Shown here one piece after another: positions 1 to 13,040 of a stretch of 64,000 bases of DNA. The stretch comes from Spongilla lacustris (taxonomy: Eukaryota; Porifera; Demospongiae; Spongillida; Spongillidae). The stretch covers positions 7,906,624-7,970,623 of the forward strand of contig OX442423.1 in NCBI GenBank assembly GCA_949361645.1, in the 5' to 3' direction. How positions within the stretch are numbered: position 1 is the first letter of the stretch; the number at the start of each line of letters is the position of its first letter. The notes under the pieces are model-generated. The model worked only from the letters and a program-made list of their open reading frames with translations, was not told where the DNA came from and ran no database searches. Both the position numbers and the translations under genes were made by a program.

Positions 1-844
1 TCGGGCCCTTTGAACTTAGTTTACAGTACAACAAAATTGTGATAACACTCAAAAATAGAAAGAATAAGAAGGTACAAAAGAACACATCCAGAGATAGAAA
101 TAAGAAGGTACAATAGAAAATGCCCAGAAATATTACAAAAGAACACCCAGAAATAATAGGAAGCAGGTACAAAGAAACATGCCCAGAAATGGTACAAAAA
201 GTACAAGCTTGAGGTGCTTGAATCTCCATACTGCAGACTTAGACTATACTGCACACAAACTTCATCTGTACAGTATGCAGACGTTATCGAATGTCATCCC
301 TTCATCATCACATGATTAGATTCAACACCACATCTAGTGTGAGTTCTCAATCAGAGGGCCCTCAGATTGGAGGTGGTGGTGATGTGGAGGTAGTGATGAT
401 GTGGAGTGTCAATTCATGGTGATGGCTGTAAGGTGTTGATTCACTTTATCAATATACTCATATTCTGGCTGGACACCTTTAAAAACGTACATCAAAAAGA
501 AAAGCAAATCTACACATGACAAAATAAAAGATAAATTAACCAAAGGACAAATATATAAAATCATAATAAAAAGAAATAATAAAATGATTACAAAATTAAA
601 ATAAATAATAAATGAAAAAGTTGTGTAGTTTCCCTGGAGGGACAAGGCCAGTGTGCTGCAGCTGATAAGATAAAGCTAGCTGTCATGAAAGCAGACACTG
701 AAGCGAGATGAAATGCTGAGGATATCACATCAAATGCCTACACAGCAAAGAGCTTTCAAGAAGGCAAAGAGCTCTCAATAAGCTACCAAGAAGAGCTATC
801 GAGACAAGCTACCAAGAAGAGCTATACTCTAGAATGATATTACT
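1..844. other. No gene recognised
   Basis: This stretch is A-rich and holds only short, low-complexity open frames on the minus strand. No domain, splice pattern or repeat family is recognised. It leads directly into the 35-bp minisatellite. Confidence 0.5.
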
Positions 845-2175
845 GATACCACAGGACTATACATAATATACCACAGGACAGAACATATTATACCACAGGA
901 CTGTACAACAGGACAGGACATATTATACCACAGGACTGTACAACAGGACAGAACATATTATACCACAGGAGTGTACATATTATACCACAGGACTGTACAA
1001 CAGGACAGAACATATTATACCACAGGACAGAACATATTATACCACAGGAGTGTACATATTATACCACAGGACTGTACATATTATACCACAGGACAGAACA
1101 TATTATACCACAGGACTGTACATATTATACCACAGGACTGTACATATTATACCACAGGACTGTACATATTATACCACAGGACTGTACATATTATACCACA
1201 GGACTGTACAACAGGACAGGACATATTATACCACAGGACTGTACAACAGGACAGGACATATTATACCACAGGACTGTACAACAGGACTAGGACAGGACAT
1301 ATTATACCACAGGACTGTACAACAGGACTAGGACAGGACATATTATACCACAGGATTATACCACAGGACTGTACAACAGGACAGGACATATTATACCACA
1401 GGACTGTACAACAGGACTAGGACAGGACATATTATACCACAGGATTATACCACAGGACTGTACAACAGGACAGGACATATTATACCACAGGACTGTACAC
1501 AGGACAGGACATATTATACCACAGGACTGTACAACAGGACTAGGACAGGACATATTATACCACAGGATTATACCACAGGACTGTACAACAGGACAGGACA
1601 TATTATACCACAGGACTGTACAACAGGACAGGACATATTATACCACAGGACTGTACAACAGGACTAGGACAGGACATATTATACCACAGGATTATACCAC
1701 AGGACTGTACAACAGGACAGGACATATTATACCACAGGACTGTACAACAGGACAGGACATATTATACCACAGGATTATACCACAGGACTGTACAACAGGA
1801 CAGGACATATTATACCACAGGATTTTACCACAGGACTGTACAACAGGACAGGACATATTATACCACAGGACTGTACAACAGGACAGGACATATTATACCA
1901 CAGGACAGGACATATTATATCACAGGACTGTACATATTATACCACAGGACTAGGACAGGACATATTATACCACAGGATTATACCACAGGATGGTACAACA
2001 GGACAGGCCATATTATACCACAGGACTGTACATTAATACCACAGGAGTGTACATTAATACCACAGGACAGAACATATTATACCACAGGAGTGTATAACAG
2101 GATAGAACTTAATTATACCACAGGACTGTACATATTAATACCACATGACTGTACATATTATACCACAGGAGGATA
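845..2175. repeat. Minisatellite, about 35-bp unit
   Basis: Tandem array of a unit that reads roughly ACTGTACAACAGGACAGGAC followed by ATATTATACCACAGG. Shortened and composite variants occur, for example copies lacking the ACAACAGGAC part or carrying an extra ACTAGGACAGG. The open frames across it (repeated HIIPQDCT-type peptides) follow from the lack of stops in the unit and are not evidence of a gene. The right edge decays gradually from about 2030. Confidence 0.95.
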
Positions 2176-2945
2176 CATATTGCTTGGTATGTGACTTGGC
2201 TTGACAGGCTAACAGGTGACTGGACCATCAGCAGATGACCTGTCGTTGATGGAATGTGGACTTGAATATACTTTGCATGTGGCCCCAAATAACTAACTTC
2301 CACAGGAGGGTTCTCAACAGACGGTGCCTCAATGATTATAATGAGCTCATGAACATAACTGTAAAAAAAACCAACAAAAAAAACAAAAACAACAAAGTTA
2401 TGTATACTTGTATGTTCGTTTTAATTCTTTTAAATCTTTGTCATGTGTAATAAAAATGGGTACATGTGCTTGCAAATCATACAGTTCTATTAATGCACCT
2501 TTCTCATTCCATATTAATAACTATTTTTGATGCTTCCAAGTGCCTAGGCAGATTCAAGATTATTCAGAAAGCGAATGTTTTAATTTCTAAAATAATAGAA
2601 CAGTGTTTTTAGGTACCCTGCAAGTAAGGCGCACTTACCAGCATAGATGCAATAGCTGGAACAGAACAGCAGACAACAACAGACAAGCCAACTGAAATAC
2701 AAGGCAAGCTCTATTAACATCCAATCATCATTGCCCATTATAAAACTTACAAGTGAGGTGGATTTGGAGCACGCCCACCTATGGACTATAGTGCTAGCTT
2801 TTGGAGACCCTAGCAATGCTTATGTGCACGTAAATGTAACTGATACTGAAACACACATCTCCATGTACAACTAAAACAGTCCATGCAAAATGCAACAGGA
2901 ATCTGACCAAAAGGTTATACATGTAAATATCCCCTGTACATGTAT
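2176..2945. other. No gene recognised
   Basis: Unique-looking, AT-rich sequence between the minisatellite and the first copy of the dispersed repeat. It includes an A-rich tract at about 2363-2400. No convincing coding signal is seen. Confidence 0.4.
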
Positions 2946-3249
2946 GTGCAGCGTGTGACTTCTAACCTCCGATGCAGCTGTCCACGTGTATTCCAAGAAA
3001 CACATACTGAGTGAGTGCACTGTGGCCACCCTAAAAATATATGCACACCGTTATATACATGCATGTTCAAGCAGAGCACCAACTCGGCAACAATTCCCAC
3101 TCTCTTTTCTCTCCACAATTGCTTTTACCTCATCCCATTCTTTCTCCCCCTCCCATCTACTCCTCTCTTCCCCACCCTTCCCTCTTTTCTTTAAGGCCTT
3201 CATTCTTTCACTTCTAACCTCGACACCCTCTTGTTTTACACAATGTACT

Positions 3250-3285
<36 letters not shown>

Positions 3286-4175
3286 TCCTCCCCCCCCCCC
3301 CCCCCCTTGCTTTTCCTTTGCTAATATTGCCTAGTTTCAATGCACCCTCAATGCAGACTGATCTGGTTTACGATTACTACTTTAGAAATGTCTTAGAACT
3401 TCATGAATTAAACTTGCTTATACCACTAACTCACTGTGAGCATATTGGTACCATACAATGCCATCCCCTCTGATCTCAGCATAATGTTGAATTGGCCCTA
3501 GGTGGTGGAGTCCAATGCACCACAGGTGCGAAGATGTTAAAAAAATCTGTGCCAGGGGTGACCAGTGATCTTCTACTGCACTTTGAGCTCATACACAGCA
3601 GTGAGGATTCTCTCTTTGTGAATATTTGGAAGATCGAACTGAAACATAGAACACCTGAAAATCAGGAAATGAAGACAACTGGTTAAGGCACATGCATAAA
3701 TGACAATATATGCATACCCATACTAACATGCATGTATGTGCAGTGTGTGACTTCTAACGTCTGATGTAGCCATCCACATGTATTCCTATGCTGAGTCTGC
3801 ATATCAGAGCTCTCCCCTATAGTCAGTGTACTGTAGCCAACCTAAAAATAAAAGCACACATATACATATACGGTCCACTCCTGCTTTTCTTCTCTCAATT
3901 GCTAATATTGCCTAGTGTGAATGCGCTTCCAATGCAGACTGATGCAGTTTGCAGTTGTAACTTTAGAAATATCAAACTTGCTAATACTCTACCACAAACC
4001 CACTGTGAGCATATTGGCACCATACGCTGCCATCCCCTCTGATCTCAGCACACTGTTGAATTGGCCCTAGGTGGAGTTTGGTAGCTCCAATGCACCACAG
4101 GTGTGGAGGTATTCTAAACGTCTGTGCCAGGGGTGGCCAGTGATCTCCTACTGGAAGATCAAATTGAAGCACAGA
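2946..4175 (+). repeat. Two copies of an unnamed dispersed repeat
   Basis: Copy 1 (about 2946-3680) and copy 2 (about 3735-4175) share a head (TGTGACTTCTAAC, then a CCACATGTATTCC-like stretch) and a tail (CTCACTGTGAGCATATTGG, CCATCCCCTCTGATCTCAGC, ATGCACCACAGGTG, CTGTGCCAGGGGTG). The tail alone recurs near 6030-6165 and the head near 13620-13720. Copy 1 contains a CT microsatellite (3251-3288) and a poly-C tract (3290-3306). No coding domain is seen, so this is probably a non-autonomous mobile repeat of unknown class. Confidence 0.7.
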
Positions 4176-4211
4176 CACAGAACACATTATAAAATCTGGT
4201 AATTAAAGATT

Positions 4212-4443
4212 ACGCATACTCATACATACACACACATGCACACACACACAGACATACACATACACACAGACATACACACACAGACGCACACACACACACA
4301 CAGACGCACACACATACACACACACCACACACACAGACATACACATACACACAGACATACACACACAGACATACACACACACACATACACACACAGACAT
4401 ACACACACAGACGCACACACATACACACACAGACGCACAGACA

Positions 4444-4485
<42 letters not shown>

Positions 4486-4486
4486 A
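4212..4486. repeat. CA-rich microsatellite
   Basis: Imperfect (CA)n with regular CAGACATACACA and CAGACGCACACA variants, followed by a purer (CA)n stretch near 4446-4480. The apparent CVCVCV-type frames on both strands come from the repeat and are not genes. Confidence 0.95.
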
Positions 4487-4675
4487 AAAGCATGCATATT
4501 GGGAGTCCTGTAATGCAGCACCTTTAATTTCATTTGCACAGGAACTTCAGCTTTCTCCACTTGTTCCTTTGTGCATGACAACATCATCCACAGATGAGAT
4601 ATGTATCTCAATGCTGACAGGACACCAGTTCATCACATGGGGGGAAGAGAAGGCAGTGTTGTGAAGCATACAAAA

Positions 4676-4830
4676 AGGGGAAGGGAGGGGATGGAGGGAG
4701 GGGAAAGAGGTGTCAAGGGAAAGAGGGGAGAAGAGGAGGGAGGGGAAAGAGGTGTCAAGGGAAAGAGGGGAGAAGAGGAGGGAGGGGAAGGAGGGAAGAG
4801 TAGGAGAGGGAGGGAGGGACGGAGGGATGG
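4676..4830. repeat. Purine-rich GGGA/GGAAAGAGG tandem repeat
   Basis: Purine-only repeat. The segment GGAAAGAGGTGTCAAGGGAA occurs twice 51 bases apart, with further GAGGGAGGG motifs. It contains no gene. Confidence 0.8.
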
Positions 4831-6500
4831 AGATTCTTCCTGTCATAACAAACTGTAGAACTGGAATCGGGCAGAATATTGACGGCAAAAGAATGAATTG
4901 AGCTGCATGGGCCCTAAACAATTTAATATAGTTAATATGCAAATCAGTTAATTAGCTAAAATTAAACAACCTCAACACATGAATGTAAAGCCTATATACA
5001 TGTATATTTGATATCCAGATCTTTGATGCGCAGCCTGAGGTATGTACTAGTCTTGAACAATGTAGTGGAAGCTTGTGTTTAAATGCATGCATACTTACAT
5101 GTATGTATGTTATACAATCAAAGCATTGCATAGGCCATGTCTATCAAGATGTGCTTTGTGCATGGGTCAGAATGCCCTTGAAAGGGGAAAGTGGTGTGCA
5201 TCATTTGGTGAGTATCCAAAGGGGCAATGGCAATGTACTCACTGGGTTTGTAATGGACACACTGTACAATCTAACCAACAGTTTTTGACATGTATGTGTT
5301 GACCATAAACTGGTGTGTGTGTGTGGGGAGGGTAGAACTAATAGTGGGGCTATCATAGCACATTCCATCACATCCCCCCAGCATTTTTGTTTAATTTTAA
5401 TTTCATATGTAGCTTGACCCCAAATCAGTTCATTTAAAATCGATTTTCTTTGATTGTATTATAACATGTAAGCAATGCACACTAGACAGGATCATCTTGG
5501 CACATATTCACATCACCCCAAGCACTTAATCATTCCAATAACATACACCCAGCACCCAGCCTTTGCGTTGTTTATATCTTTAACATAACTGACCCAGATT
5601 ATCCTACAAAGTCAAGTCAACACCACACTTAAATGCCCAATACAAACTAACCATGGTTCAACCTTCCAATGTCAGTACAATCCAACAATCACAGTGTATC
5701 CACCCCCTAGGAGAGGCACACTGAGGAGGGAAGCTTGCAGATATCAGGCACCAGTAAGTAGGACAGATGGGGGCAGGCTCCAGCCTAGGGACATGTCTGT
5801 GAGGAGGGAGGGGCTAACTTGATAGCAATAGTGGAGCAAATCAAAGGTACAATTAGTCCTGTATTTATCACATTATAAACTACCTTTATGTCCATTAGAT
5901 TATTACTAGACACCAATGTTGCCTTCAAATCCATAACCAATACAATATGCACAGCTACATGTACATGTACATACATGCAAATACATGGCCCATGAGGACA
6001 TCATTTGGAAAAGGTTGTTTTTGAATAGGAAGAGTTTGCTTATACCACAAACTCACTGTGAGCAGTACTCTGATCTCAGCATTGACCCTGGTATTTGTTA
6101 GTTCTTATGCACCACAGGTGTGGAGATATTCAAAATCTCTGTGCCAGGAGTGGCCAGATATGCAAGGATGTGAGATCCCATGACTTTCCTTCCATAAGGA
6201 TCCTGCAACTAGAGGAACTGTTACATAATGCAGTGGTTCAATACATATGTACAGTCATTGGAACACACTAATACTTGTGTACATTATCATTGCTTGGTGG
6301 TATTAAGCATCAAGTACAGTGCACTGTTATACTTACTCGAATGTGTTTATCAAGTGATTTTCTGCATAGTCCAATCATTTGGAAAGCCATGACCACTCTA
6401 CACTGCATATGTAAATAAATACAAATCATTTTCAAGTACCACACAGTTGTACTGAATACCACTTACATTTTATTTGACAGGATCTATCTGTATGAGCGTC
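4831..6500. other. No gene recognised; tail fragment of the dispersed repeat
   Basis: Mostly unique-looking AT-rich sequence. A partial copy of the dispersed repeat is recognisable at about 6030-6165 (CTCACTGTGAGCAG, CTGATCTCAGCA, GCACCACAGGTGTGGAGATA, CTGTGCCAGGAGTGGCCAG). No supported coding region. Confidence 0.45.
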
Positions 6501-6519
6501 TTTTGCTTCCATTCATGCT

Positions 6520-7210
6520 ATTAAGGGACTGCTTATGCTGCTGTTCATTTGGTACTACATTGTGTTGACTTTAGTAACCATGGGATCAAATTATCGAGTC
6601 CGTGCTGACATGGAAGATTAATGTTAACAACTCCAACTACCGCCTCTTCTTGTTCTGGAAGTGGTTCCACTGACATTACTCCCACTGCTGCCTGACTGAT
6701 GGACACATGTGATCCTGATAACCAGTGAAATAGGAAACCCTCAATGGATTGAGCCAATCTATCGAGGGCAAAGATAGCCTGGCTATTGTAGTCAATGACA
6801 TTGAAATTTCGACATTACCACATGAAACATTTTTTGTGTAAGGGCGTGTACACGGAGCTGACGTGTGCTTCCTCGTTGATACCGGAGCTGCTGTGTCATT
6901 GCTCAACAGCACCGTGTGGCGTAAACTCACTGCTAAAGCCTCACTAAGGCTGGAACCATGGCTTGGAGCTCGCCTCGTTGAAGCACGACTTCCACTTGTA
7001 ATATTTGGAACAGCAACTATCTCGACGTCGGTAGTGGTTGTCGACGCACTGACAACAGAAGGAATACTCGGGATGGACTTTCTTAGGCAACACCAGTGCA
7101 CTATTGATATTCCCGGTAACTGCTTGCTACTTGCTCATCAAGGGATTAAGGTTCAATTACAAGGTTCTTATCCAGTCCAATTAGTACAAACCAGTAAGGT
7201 CATTAGTTAA
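6520..7210 (+). pseudogene. Ty3/gypsy-type retropepsin fragment
   Basis: Positions 6863-7210 encode a retroviral-type aspartic protease segment. The active-site motif is VDTGAAVSLL, and the flap-to-C-terminal part ends in ILGMDFLRQHQCTID, which is typical of gypsy and mag-like Pol. The frame is open from 6863 to the stop at 7208-7210. Upstream sequence (6520-6860) reads in other frames. No reverse transcriptase follows in frame, so the element is broken. The family assignment rests on the DTGA motif and the ILG[MI]DFL block. Confidence 0.75.
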
Positions 7211-7259
7211 CAGTTTAGGTGTCTATCAATCACGTTACAACAGGATATATGTTCAGGAT

Positions 7260-7985
7260 GTAGCCTGTTGTGGACAGGACCATGGCCACGGCCGGGGGCA
7301 TTAAGCCTCAAAGTACCAGCTACACAACTAAGCATAGGTAGGAAAACATGGTGTCAGAAGTGGGATCCTTTCTTTAATTAGACTGGCAGTAAGTGTATCT
7401 GGTCCCCAGGGTAGCAAGTTTGAATTATCATCAAATAAGTTGATCAGTCTGTGCGCTAGAAGTCACATAATAGGAGACAAATTCTACGAGCTAATGGAGG
7501 ACAATATAAGAGTGTAGACCCCTTTGTGATGGAGATAAGGGCTGCCAGTTTGGAGACTTAAGGGAGGAATTCATGCTGCACTTACTAATCAGGGACACAG
7601 AACATGAAATAAATACAGAGAAAGCTGTTTGAAGCAGAGAATTTGGATTTGTCTCTAGCTACATGCCAGAACATGGAGGCAAGTTGCAATGTCTGGCAAC
7701 AAAGAAGGTGGAGATGTGGCAGCAGAGGGAACAGGTGCAGAGACGAGAACAAGTGCACCGAAGACAAGACCAACAGGTGACCAAGAATGGAAAGAACAAC
7801 GTTTGAGTGTGTGTTCTCCCCCACTGTTGAAAGAATATGGTGGGATGAGCAGTGGAGACAGTGACATAGCAATACTCGAAAGCAGCACAGGTCTCTAAGA
7901 TGCTGGATAGATTGTTGTGTAGAAAGACCTTTAGTGCATACAATAGTGAGAATCCATTGATTGATCAATAGTCATTGGATGGTAG
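7260..7985 (+). mobile_element. Decayed gypsy leader and gag-like segment, copy 1
   Basis: TGGTGTCAGAAGTGGGATCC at about 7350 resembles a retrotransposon primer-binding and leader region. Positions 7541-7985 hold a gag-like segment whose near-copy lies at about 9975-10490. Shared stretches include CTGCCAGTTTGGAGACTTAA, CATGCCAGAACATGGAGG and GGCAACAAAGAAGGTGGAGA. The frame is interrupted. The final part (about 7860-7985) recurs a third time near 12560-12700. Confidence 0.6.
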
Positions 7986-8219
7986 AAGTCGAAAATATAA
8001 ACGAGAAGTAACCTGGTGATTGACCGTCGTGAATCAGTTTCATGTACTACACATTCGACCTGGGAAGAACATTTCAATGTGCATGCATGACGTGTGAAGT
8101 AAACTGGAAGGCAGATATTCATTATGAGTTGAGTCATAGTTTGGTGGCCATGTGACCTGAAATCACAAATGAGCATCATGCCTGACAAGCCAGCAAGATG
8201 TGTCCACCTGTAGTACTGC

Positions 8220-9640
8220 TCAGTTCAACAGTGGGACCTTCTTGCTCACATCCATCCATTTTGCTGGGCCGCTTCTGGGAAAGCAATTTGCTGTTCGAAT
8301 TATCAGCCTGGCAAGATTCATACCAAGCTATTGAACGTCTACTGTGAGAAATTCAGAGTTGGCCTGGGGTACGGGAAGAAAGGCCACACATGCAGAGTAT
8401 GTGATGTGTCAAGCAATGCTACATTTGCTGTCTCCGTTCAGGTGGACGACAAGAAACAGGGACGGAAGTAAAGATTCACATGGATCCAGATCAATTTTTT
8501 TTTGTCCTCGCCAAGTGCCAAGTTCCATTGGCACTGAGACCAAAAGGAACTGAAGAGACTGGTTGAAGGCAGTTTTACGAGTGGTCGGCACCCATCGTTC
8601 CAGTAATAGAGCTGAATGGTTTTGTGAGGATATGTGCTGACTACAAAGTGACCGTGAATAAGTAAGCTATGACAGAGGATTATCCTTTGCCCCGCCACTG
8701 AAGACCTCTTTGTAGCACTCCCAGGTGGTTAAGAATTTACGAAGATGCAATTGGATCTGGCAAATTGCCACTGGAAGACAAGTGTAGGCAGTATAATAGC
8801 TGTTCAAGTATTACCAGGCTCCTCCATGGCCACCTGCAATCTTCCAAAGAAGGACAGAGAGTCTATACTTCAAGGGATGAAGCATGTGGTTGCCTACATT
8901 TCTTACATAACTGGAGAAACAGAGGAGGACCATCTGATGAGTCTAGATGAAGTCCAAAAGAGGTTTGGCACACATGCAGTTAAAGGTAAAAAAAAGTGTC
9001 GCTTTTCAGCAGAAGGTAGAATACCTGGGATACTGCATCACGAAGGATGGAATTTTCCAAACAATGGCCAAGGTAAGATCCATCAAGGAAGCACTAGCAC
9101 CCAAGGATGACCAGCAGTTGAGGCTTTTCTTAGGGCTGCTCAAAATTCCTTCCAAACCTGTCAACAAAGCTCACACCCTTGCAATCCTTCTTGGAAAAAG
9201 GGAAACGTTGGCAACAGACCAAGGCTCATCAAAATGTCTTTGATAGTGTGAAGGAACTGCTGACATTGCCAAAAGTACTGACTCCGACAGCAAATAGGCA
9301 CCCAGTGGCATTTGTGTCACGAACATTAGCCCCAGCAGAGAAGAAATACTTGCAGTTGGATAAGGAAGGGCTAGCCATCATTTTTAGGCTGGAGAAATTT
9401 CACAACTACTCAGATCACAAGCCTCTGAAGCACTTATTTGGAGAGGACAAGCCTAAACTGCCTAGGGCATCACCACGACTGCAGCGTTGGACTTTGAAGC
9501 TGAGTTCATATCAATATTGCCTACAAGCCAGGAAAGGACAAGGCCAATGCAGATATTGAGGAATCACACTCCAAACAACACCAGGCAGGGTATGTCTCGA
9601 ATGAAGAGCTTGAGACAAAGTTTTGTGTAGTGACCAAACA
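8220..9640 (+). pseudogene. Ty3/gypsy Pol remnant: reverse transcriptase and RNase H
   Basis: Reverse-transcriptase signatures appear in shifting frames. About 8575-8720 gives a PIVPVIELNGFVRICADYK-like block and then DYPLP. About 8947-9130 gives the VEYLGYCITKDGI and KEALAPKDDQQLRLFLGLL connection region. About 9290-9559 gives RNase H (FVSRTLAPAEKKYLQLDKEG, SDHKPLKHLF, RLQRWTLKLSSYQY). The YxDD catalytic block is not found between them. Stops and indels separate the parts, so this is a dead copy. Confidence 0.75.
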
Positions 9641-9659
9641 TGGATGCAGATGTGGAGGA

Positions 9660-10030
9660 ACATGATGTCAAGCACACCACAAGGTTTCAGCAGCAGCTAC
9701 GTTGCACCCTTGGGAGTGGCCTGAGCTACCATGGCACTGTCTACATGCCGACTATTCTGATGCCAGCCCATTCAAGGGAAAGACGTTTCTCCTGATAATG
9801 GATGCACATAGTAAGTGGCTTGAGGCACACATGGTAGAATCTACTACATGTACCTCTGCAGCAACCACGAAGGCATCTTTTGCAAGTTATAGTCTACCTG
9901 TAACTTTGGTCACTGACAACGGTTCCTTCACTAGACAAGAGTTTGAAGATGATGGAGATGAGGAAACAGTTGAAGGGCTGCCAGTTTGGAGACTTAAGGG
10001 AGGAATTCATGCTGCACTTACTAATTAGGG
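9660..10030 (+). pseudogene. Ty3/gypsy integrase core fragment
   Basis: The frame 9702-10028 includes LHADYSDASPFKGKTFLLIM, DAHSKWLEA and LVTDNGSFTRQEF. These carry the first two acidic positions of the DDE integrase core (D in HADY, D in TDNG). The frame then joins the duplicated gag-like segment abruptly at about 9970, so the C-terminal catalytic part is missing. The fragment follows the RT/RNase H remnant in the canonical gypsy order. Confidence 0.75.
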
Positions 10031-10490
10031 ACACAGAACATGAAGCAGAGAAAGCTGTTTGAAGCAGAGAATTTGGATTTGTCTAAAGCTATATGCCAGA
10101 ACATGGAGGTGAGTTGCAATGTCTGGCAACAAAGAAGGTGGAGATGTGGCAGCAGAGGGAACAGGTGCAGAGACAAGAACAAGTGGACCAAAGTCTAGAC
10201 AGACAGGTGACCAAGAATAGGAAGAACAAGGAGCACAGGTGTGTTCTCGCTGTGGTCATCCACAAAGTTGGAGCAATGCTCATGTGGTAGAAGCAGTCCA
10301 GCTGTTGCAAGTATGTGTGGTGGGATGAACAGTGGAGACAGTGAGGTGGTGGGAGGTAGCAAGACTTGACAGCAGCACTACTCCAGCTGCTCTCTAAACA
10401 GCTGGACAAACTGAGACACTAGTTAGTGTGGAAAGACCTGGTGTATACAATAGTGACAATCCATTGATTGCTCAATGGTCAATTGGTGAG
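9970..10490 (+). mobile_element. Gag-like segment, copy 2 (duplicated)
   Basis: Near-identical to about 7530-7985, with small indels. Its position directly after a truncated integrase means the pieces were brought together by nested insertion or rearrangement rather than by the normal gag-pol order. Confidence 0.65.
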
Positions 10491-11570
10491 ATTCTTGCCA
10501 CTCCAAACTATGCACATGGATGACGAGTCAGTAAGAAGTTAGTCAAGTCCAAGTACATAACTGACAGAAGGTGTTGATGTAAGAAAGTAGACTAAGCATA
10601 TTACATGTACGTTGTCACTGCATGTATGCCTGCCCTGGGCCTGAAACCACTGTTCTTAGAGGCTGAATAAGTTTACATGGTGGAACAACTTAAGAGCCTA
10701 TACAGGAATCCATGCTGAAGGACTACAGAGATGTTTTCATGTCTGCCAGGGTTACCGTGACACTGAGCTTGATGGCCGGTCCACCGTAGGATTCCACACA
10801 CATAATGAGAGCAGCAGTGCAAGAAACGTTGCAAGCAATGGAGGCAGGGTTTACATAGCCACAGAGAAGAGCTGGTCATGCATAAGGAGGTCCAGGTTTG
10901 TCCCCTCGTCCATCTCCAGTGACGTCGAACAATAGCTCTCACTTTACTTTGAAAGCAGTCGTGTATACCAAAGGCATTGTAACATGCATCCATGATTTTA
11001 CCATCTGCTGTGTTGTCAAAGCAAACTGCTCGATAAGTACTTCTCTCACTCCACTGGATAAAATCTTCTCCACAATGGTGCTCTATTGGCAAATGACAGC
11101 TTTGTGGAGGCCTTTAGGAATGCAGTAAGGTCCTGTAAGTGGGCCTAGGTTGTAATGAGAATTGTTCACCTACCATTGCAACTGGACTGTTCTCCTGAAG
11201 TGTTTGATTTGAGTACACATTCTGCCAAAAATATCAGTTGACACACGGTTGCCAACACGTAGCTTGTCATCTTGCAGCAAGCTGCCAGTGCCCTTACATA
11301 GATCTTGCAACAGGCCACCTAAAGTTGTCCACTCAAAACTGACAATTTTACATCTCAGCACCGTAAAATACTTAGCACAGAACTCAAGGAGATTCCAGCA
11401 TGTCGTGTTCTAGGCCCCTACTTTGATCCAACTTCTGGACATCTGGCCTAAGAGTTGGATGATCATCCTCTGCCTCAGAGGGCTGAATGTGAATGACCGG
11501 ATCTCGTAGGAAGACACTCCCCTCTACTGCTCTTCTTGTATGGTTCTGGTATCGGTCGAAGGTTGAAATG
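10491..11570. other. Repeat-derived sequence without a clear gene
   Basis: Short frames on both strands with no convincing domain. The flanking gypsy fragments suggest decayed transposon sequence, but no diagnostic motif is visible here. Confidence 0.35.
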
Positions 11571-12300
11571 TGTTGGGAATATCTGAGGCCCCCTACATTG
11601 GATTCTTTCTAGAAGATACAAAAGGTGATGCCATCCATTACTTGGACGATGTCCTGCTTGTTGGCCCAGCAGGCCATCATCAGTGTGCCATTTCCGTCCA
11701 GTCCAGTATGTAAAGCACAAGGCATACCTGTGGGTTTGAAAAGCTAGAGGGCCCTCCTACCCATTGGCAGTGTTTTGGAAAACACCTTGGATTCAGCCAC
11801 CCAGCAGCAGTCACTGCTCGAGGATAAATGGGGGGACACACTCTGATATGTTTATGGCTGGTTCAGGCAGGCAAGAATCACTAAGTCCCAACTACTTTTC
11901 TTAAATTCAGCAAGCTTTTTTTTTGATACACCAGCTGGGGTTAGTTTTGGTGTCTATTGATCACAGCCAAGAAACATCATCATTCCATCAGGATCACAGC
12001 CAGTACAAGGCCATGGTACATCAGGGTGCCATACATGTAGAGAAAGCCATAGCACACATGGGTACTATAAAGGTCATGGTACATCTTGAGAGCCACGAAG
12101 GAGGCTATTGTCATAAGGCTGTACGACAGCATAATGTTTAAAATCGCATTTCCTTTCTGCTCCTTTGCCCCAGTGGAAAAGAAATATGCACAGGTAGAAA
12201 AAGAGGGTCTGGCGATTATCTATGCAGCTATGAAGCAGAAAGATTCCCCCCTTATATTAGGCAAAGGAACACAGCTATGGTCACAGCTTTGGTAGACATA
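11571..12300 (+). pseudogene. Second Ty3/gypsy Pol remnant: RT YLDD block and RNase H
   Basis: About 11575-11710 encodes an RT palm fragment with the catalytic motif in AIHYLDDVLLVGP. After a run with frame breaks, 12165-12240 encodes FAPVEKKYAQVEKEGLAII, the same RNase H block seen at 9320-9390 in the first remnant. The intervening sequence is rearranged, so this is an independent, more degraded copy. Confidence 0.65.
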
Positions 12301-12539
12301 GCTACAAACAAGGTTCCCAGTGTTACTGTGGAGCACAGAGCTCCCCATCATTTAGTGACTGCATAACTAAATCCACAATACACATGCCTCTTCTGAACTG
12401 ACACCTTTCCAATTGCCCATATGTGGTCTCGCCGTCTTACCTTGCTAATACTACCCATGTACCTTGTTTCTAAATACACCTGGCTTGGTATCTGTGCAGC
12501 TATTCAGCCTTGAGGAGGGATTGAGGCTCTACAGTGCAC

Positions 12540-13040
12540 CAGCGATAGTGACTGGATTGAGGCAGCACAAATAGTGGAGGCAAGCCAATAGTGATGTGCT
12601 TTGTAGACTTGCGTGCACAGCTTTCTGGTGAGCGGAGACATCAGTTAGTGGAGAAGGACCAGAAGTGCATACGAAAGTGACAATCCATATTGATTGATCA
12701 GTGGTCACAAATGATGTATGACGGTATGGGGCAGACTGTCCAAAGCATACTACTGAAAGGTAATTGGTGAAATGAGCATGTTGGTGGATACAATGGCTCC
12801 CAAGCATGGACATGTAGACAAGGGGAGTATAAGAAACATCATGGTGGTGATGATGAAGAGTAGCTCAAAGAGTGCGGTATTAGTGGACCTTAAAGCGGCT
12901 AATTTGTATCAAGGTATGTCTACCACTGGAATGCTAAGCTTGTTGGTTGTCATTGCACCTATGTATCTGCAGCACGTGAGGAAGCGCATATCTCCAAAGC
13001 AGTAGTATCTCAGCTCCAACACTTCCAGGAAGGGCCAGGT
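12540..13040 (+). mobile_element. Third partial copy of the gag-like/LTR-like segment, then unassigned sequence
   Basis: About 12560-12700 matches the ends of the two gag-like copies (GCAGCACA..., a GAAAGACC/GAAGGACC step, GTGCATAC, GTGACAATCCAT, TTGATTGATCA). The remainder to 13040 is unassigned. Confidence 0.45.

Noticed and set aside
971..1601. Open frames across the 35-bp minisatellite on both strands
   Set aside because: They follow from stop-free repeat units; there is no splice context or non-repeat coding sequence.
845..2175. CRISPR-like direct repeats
   Set aside because: Units are contiguous, with no unique spacers, and the genome is eukaryotic. The same applies to the other arrays.
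10673..11128. Genes on either strand between the gypsy remnants
   Set aside because: Frames exist on both strands, but no family motif could be identified; probably decayed repeat.
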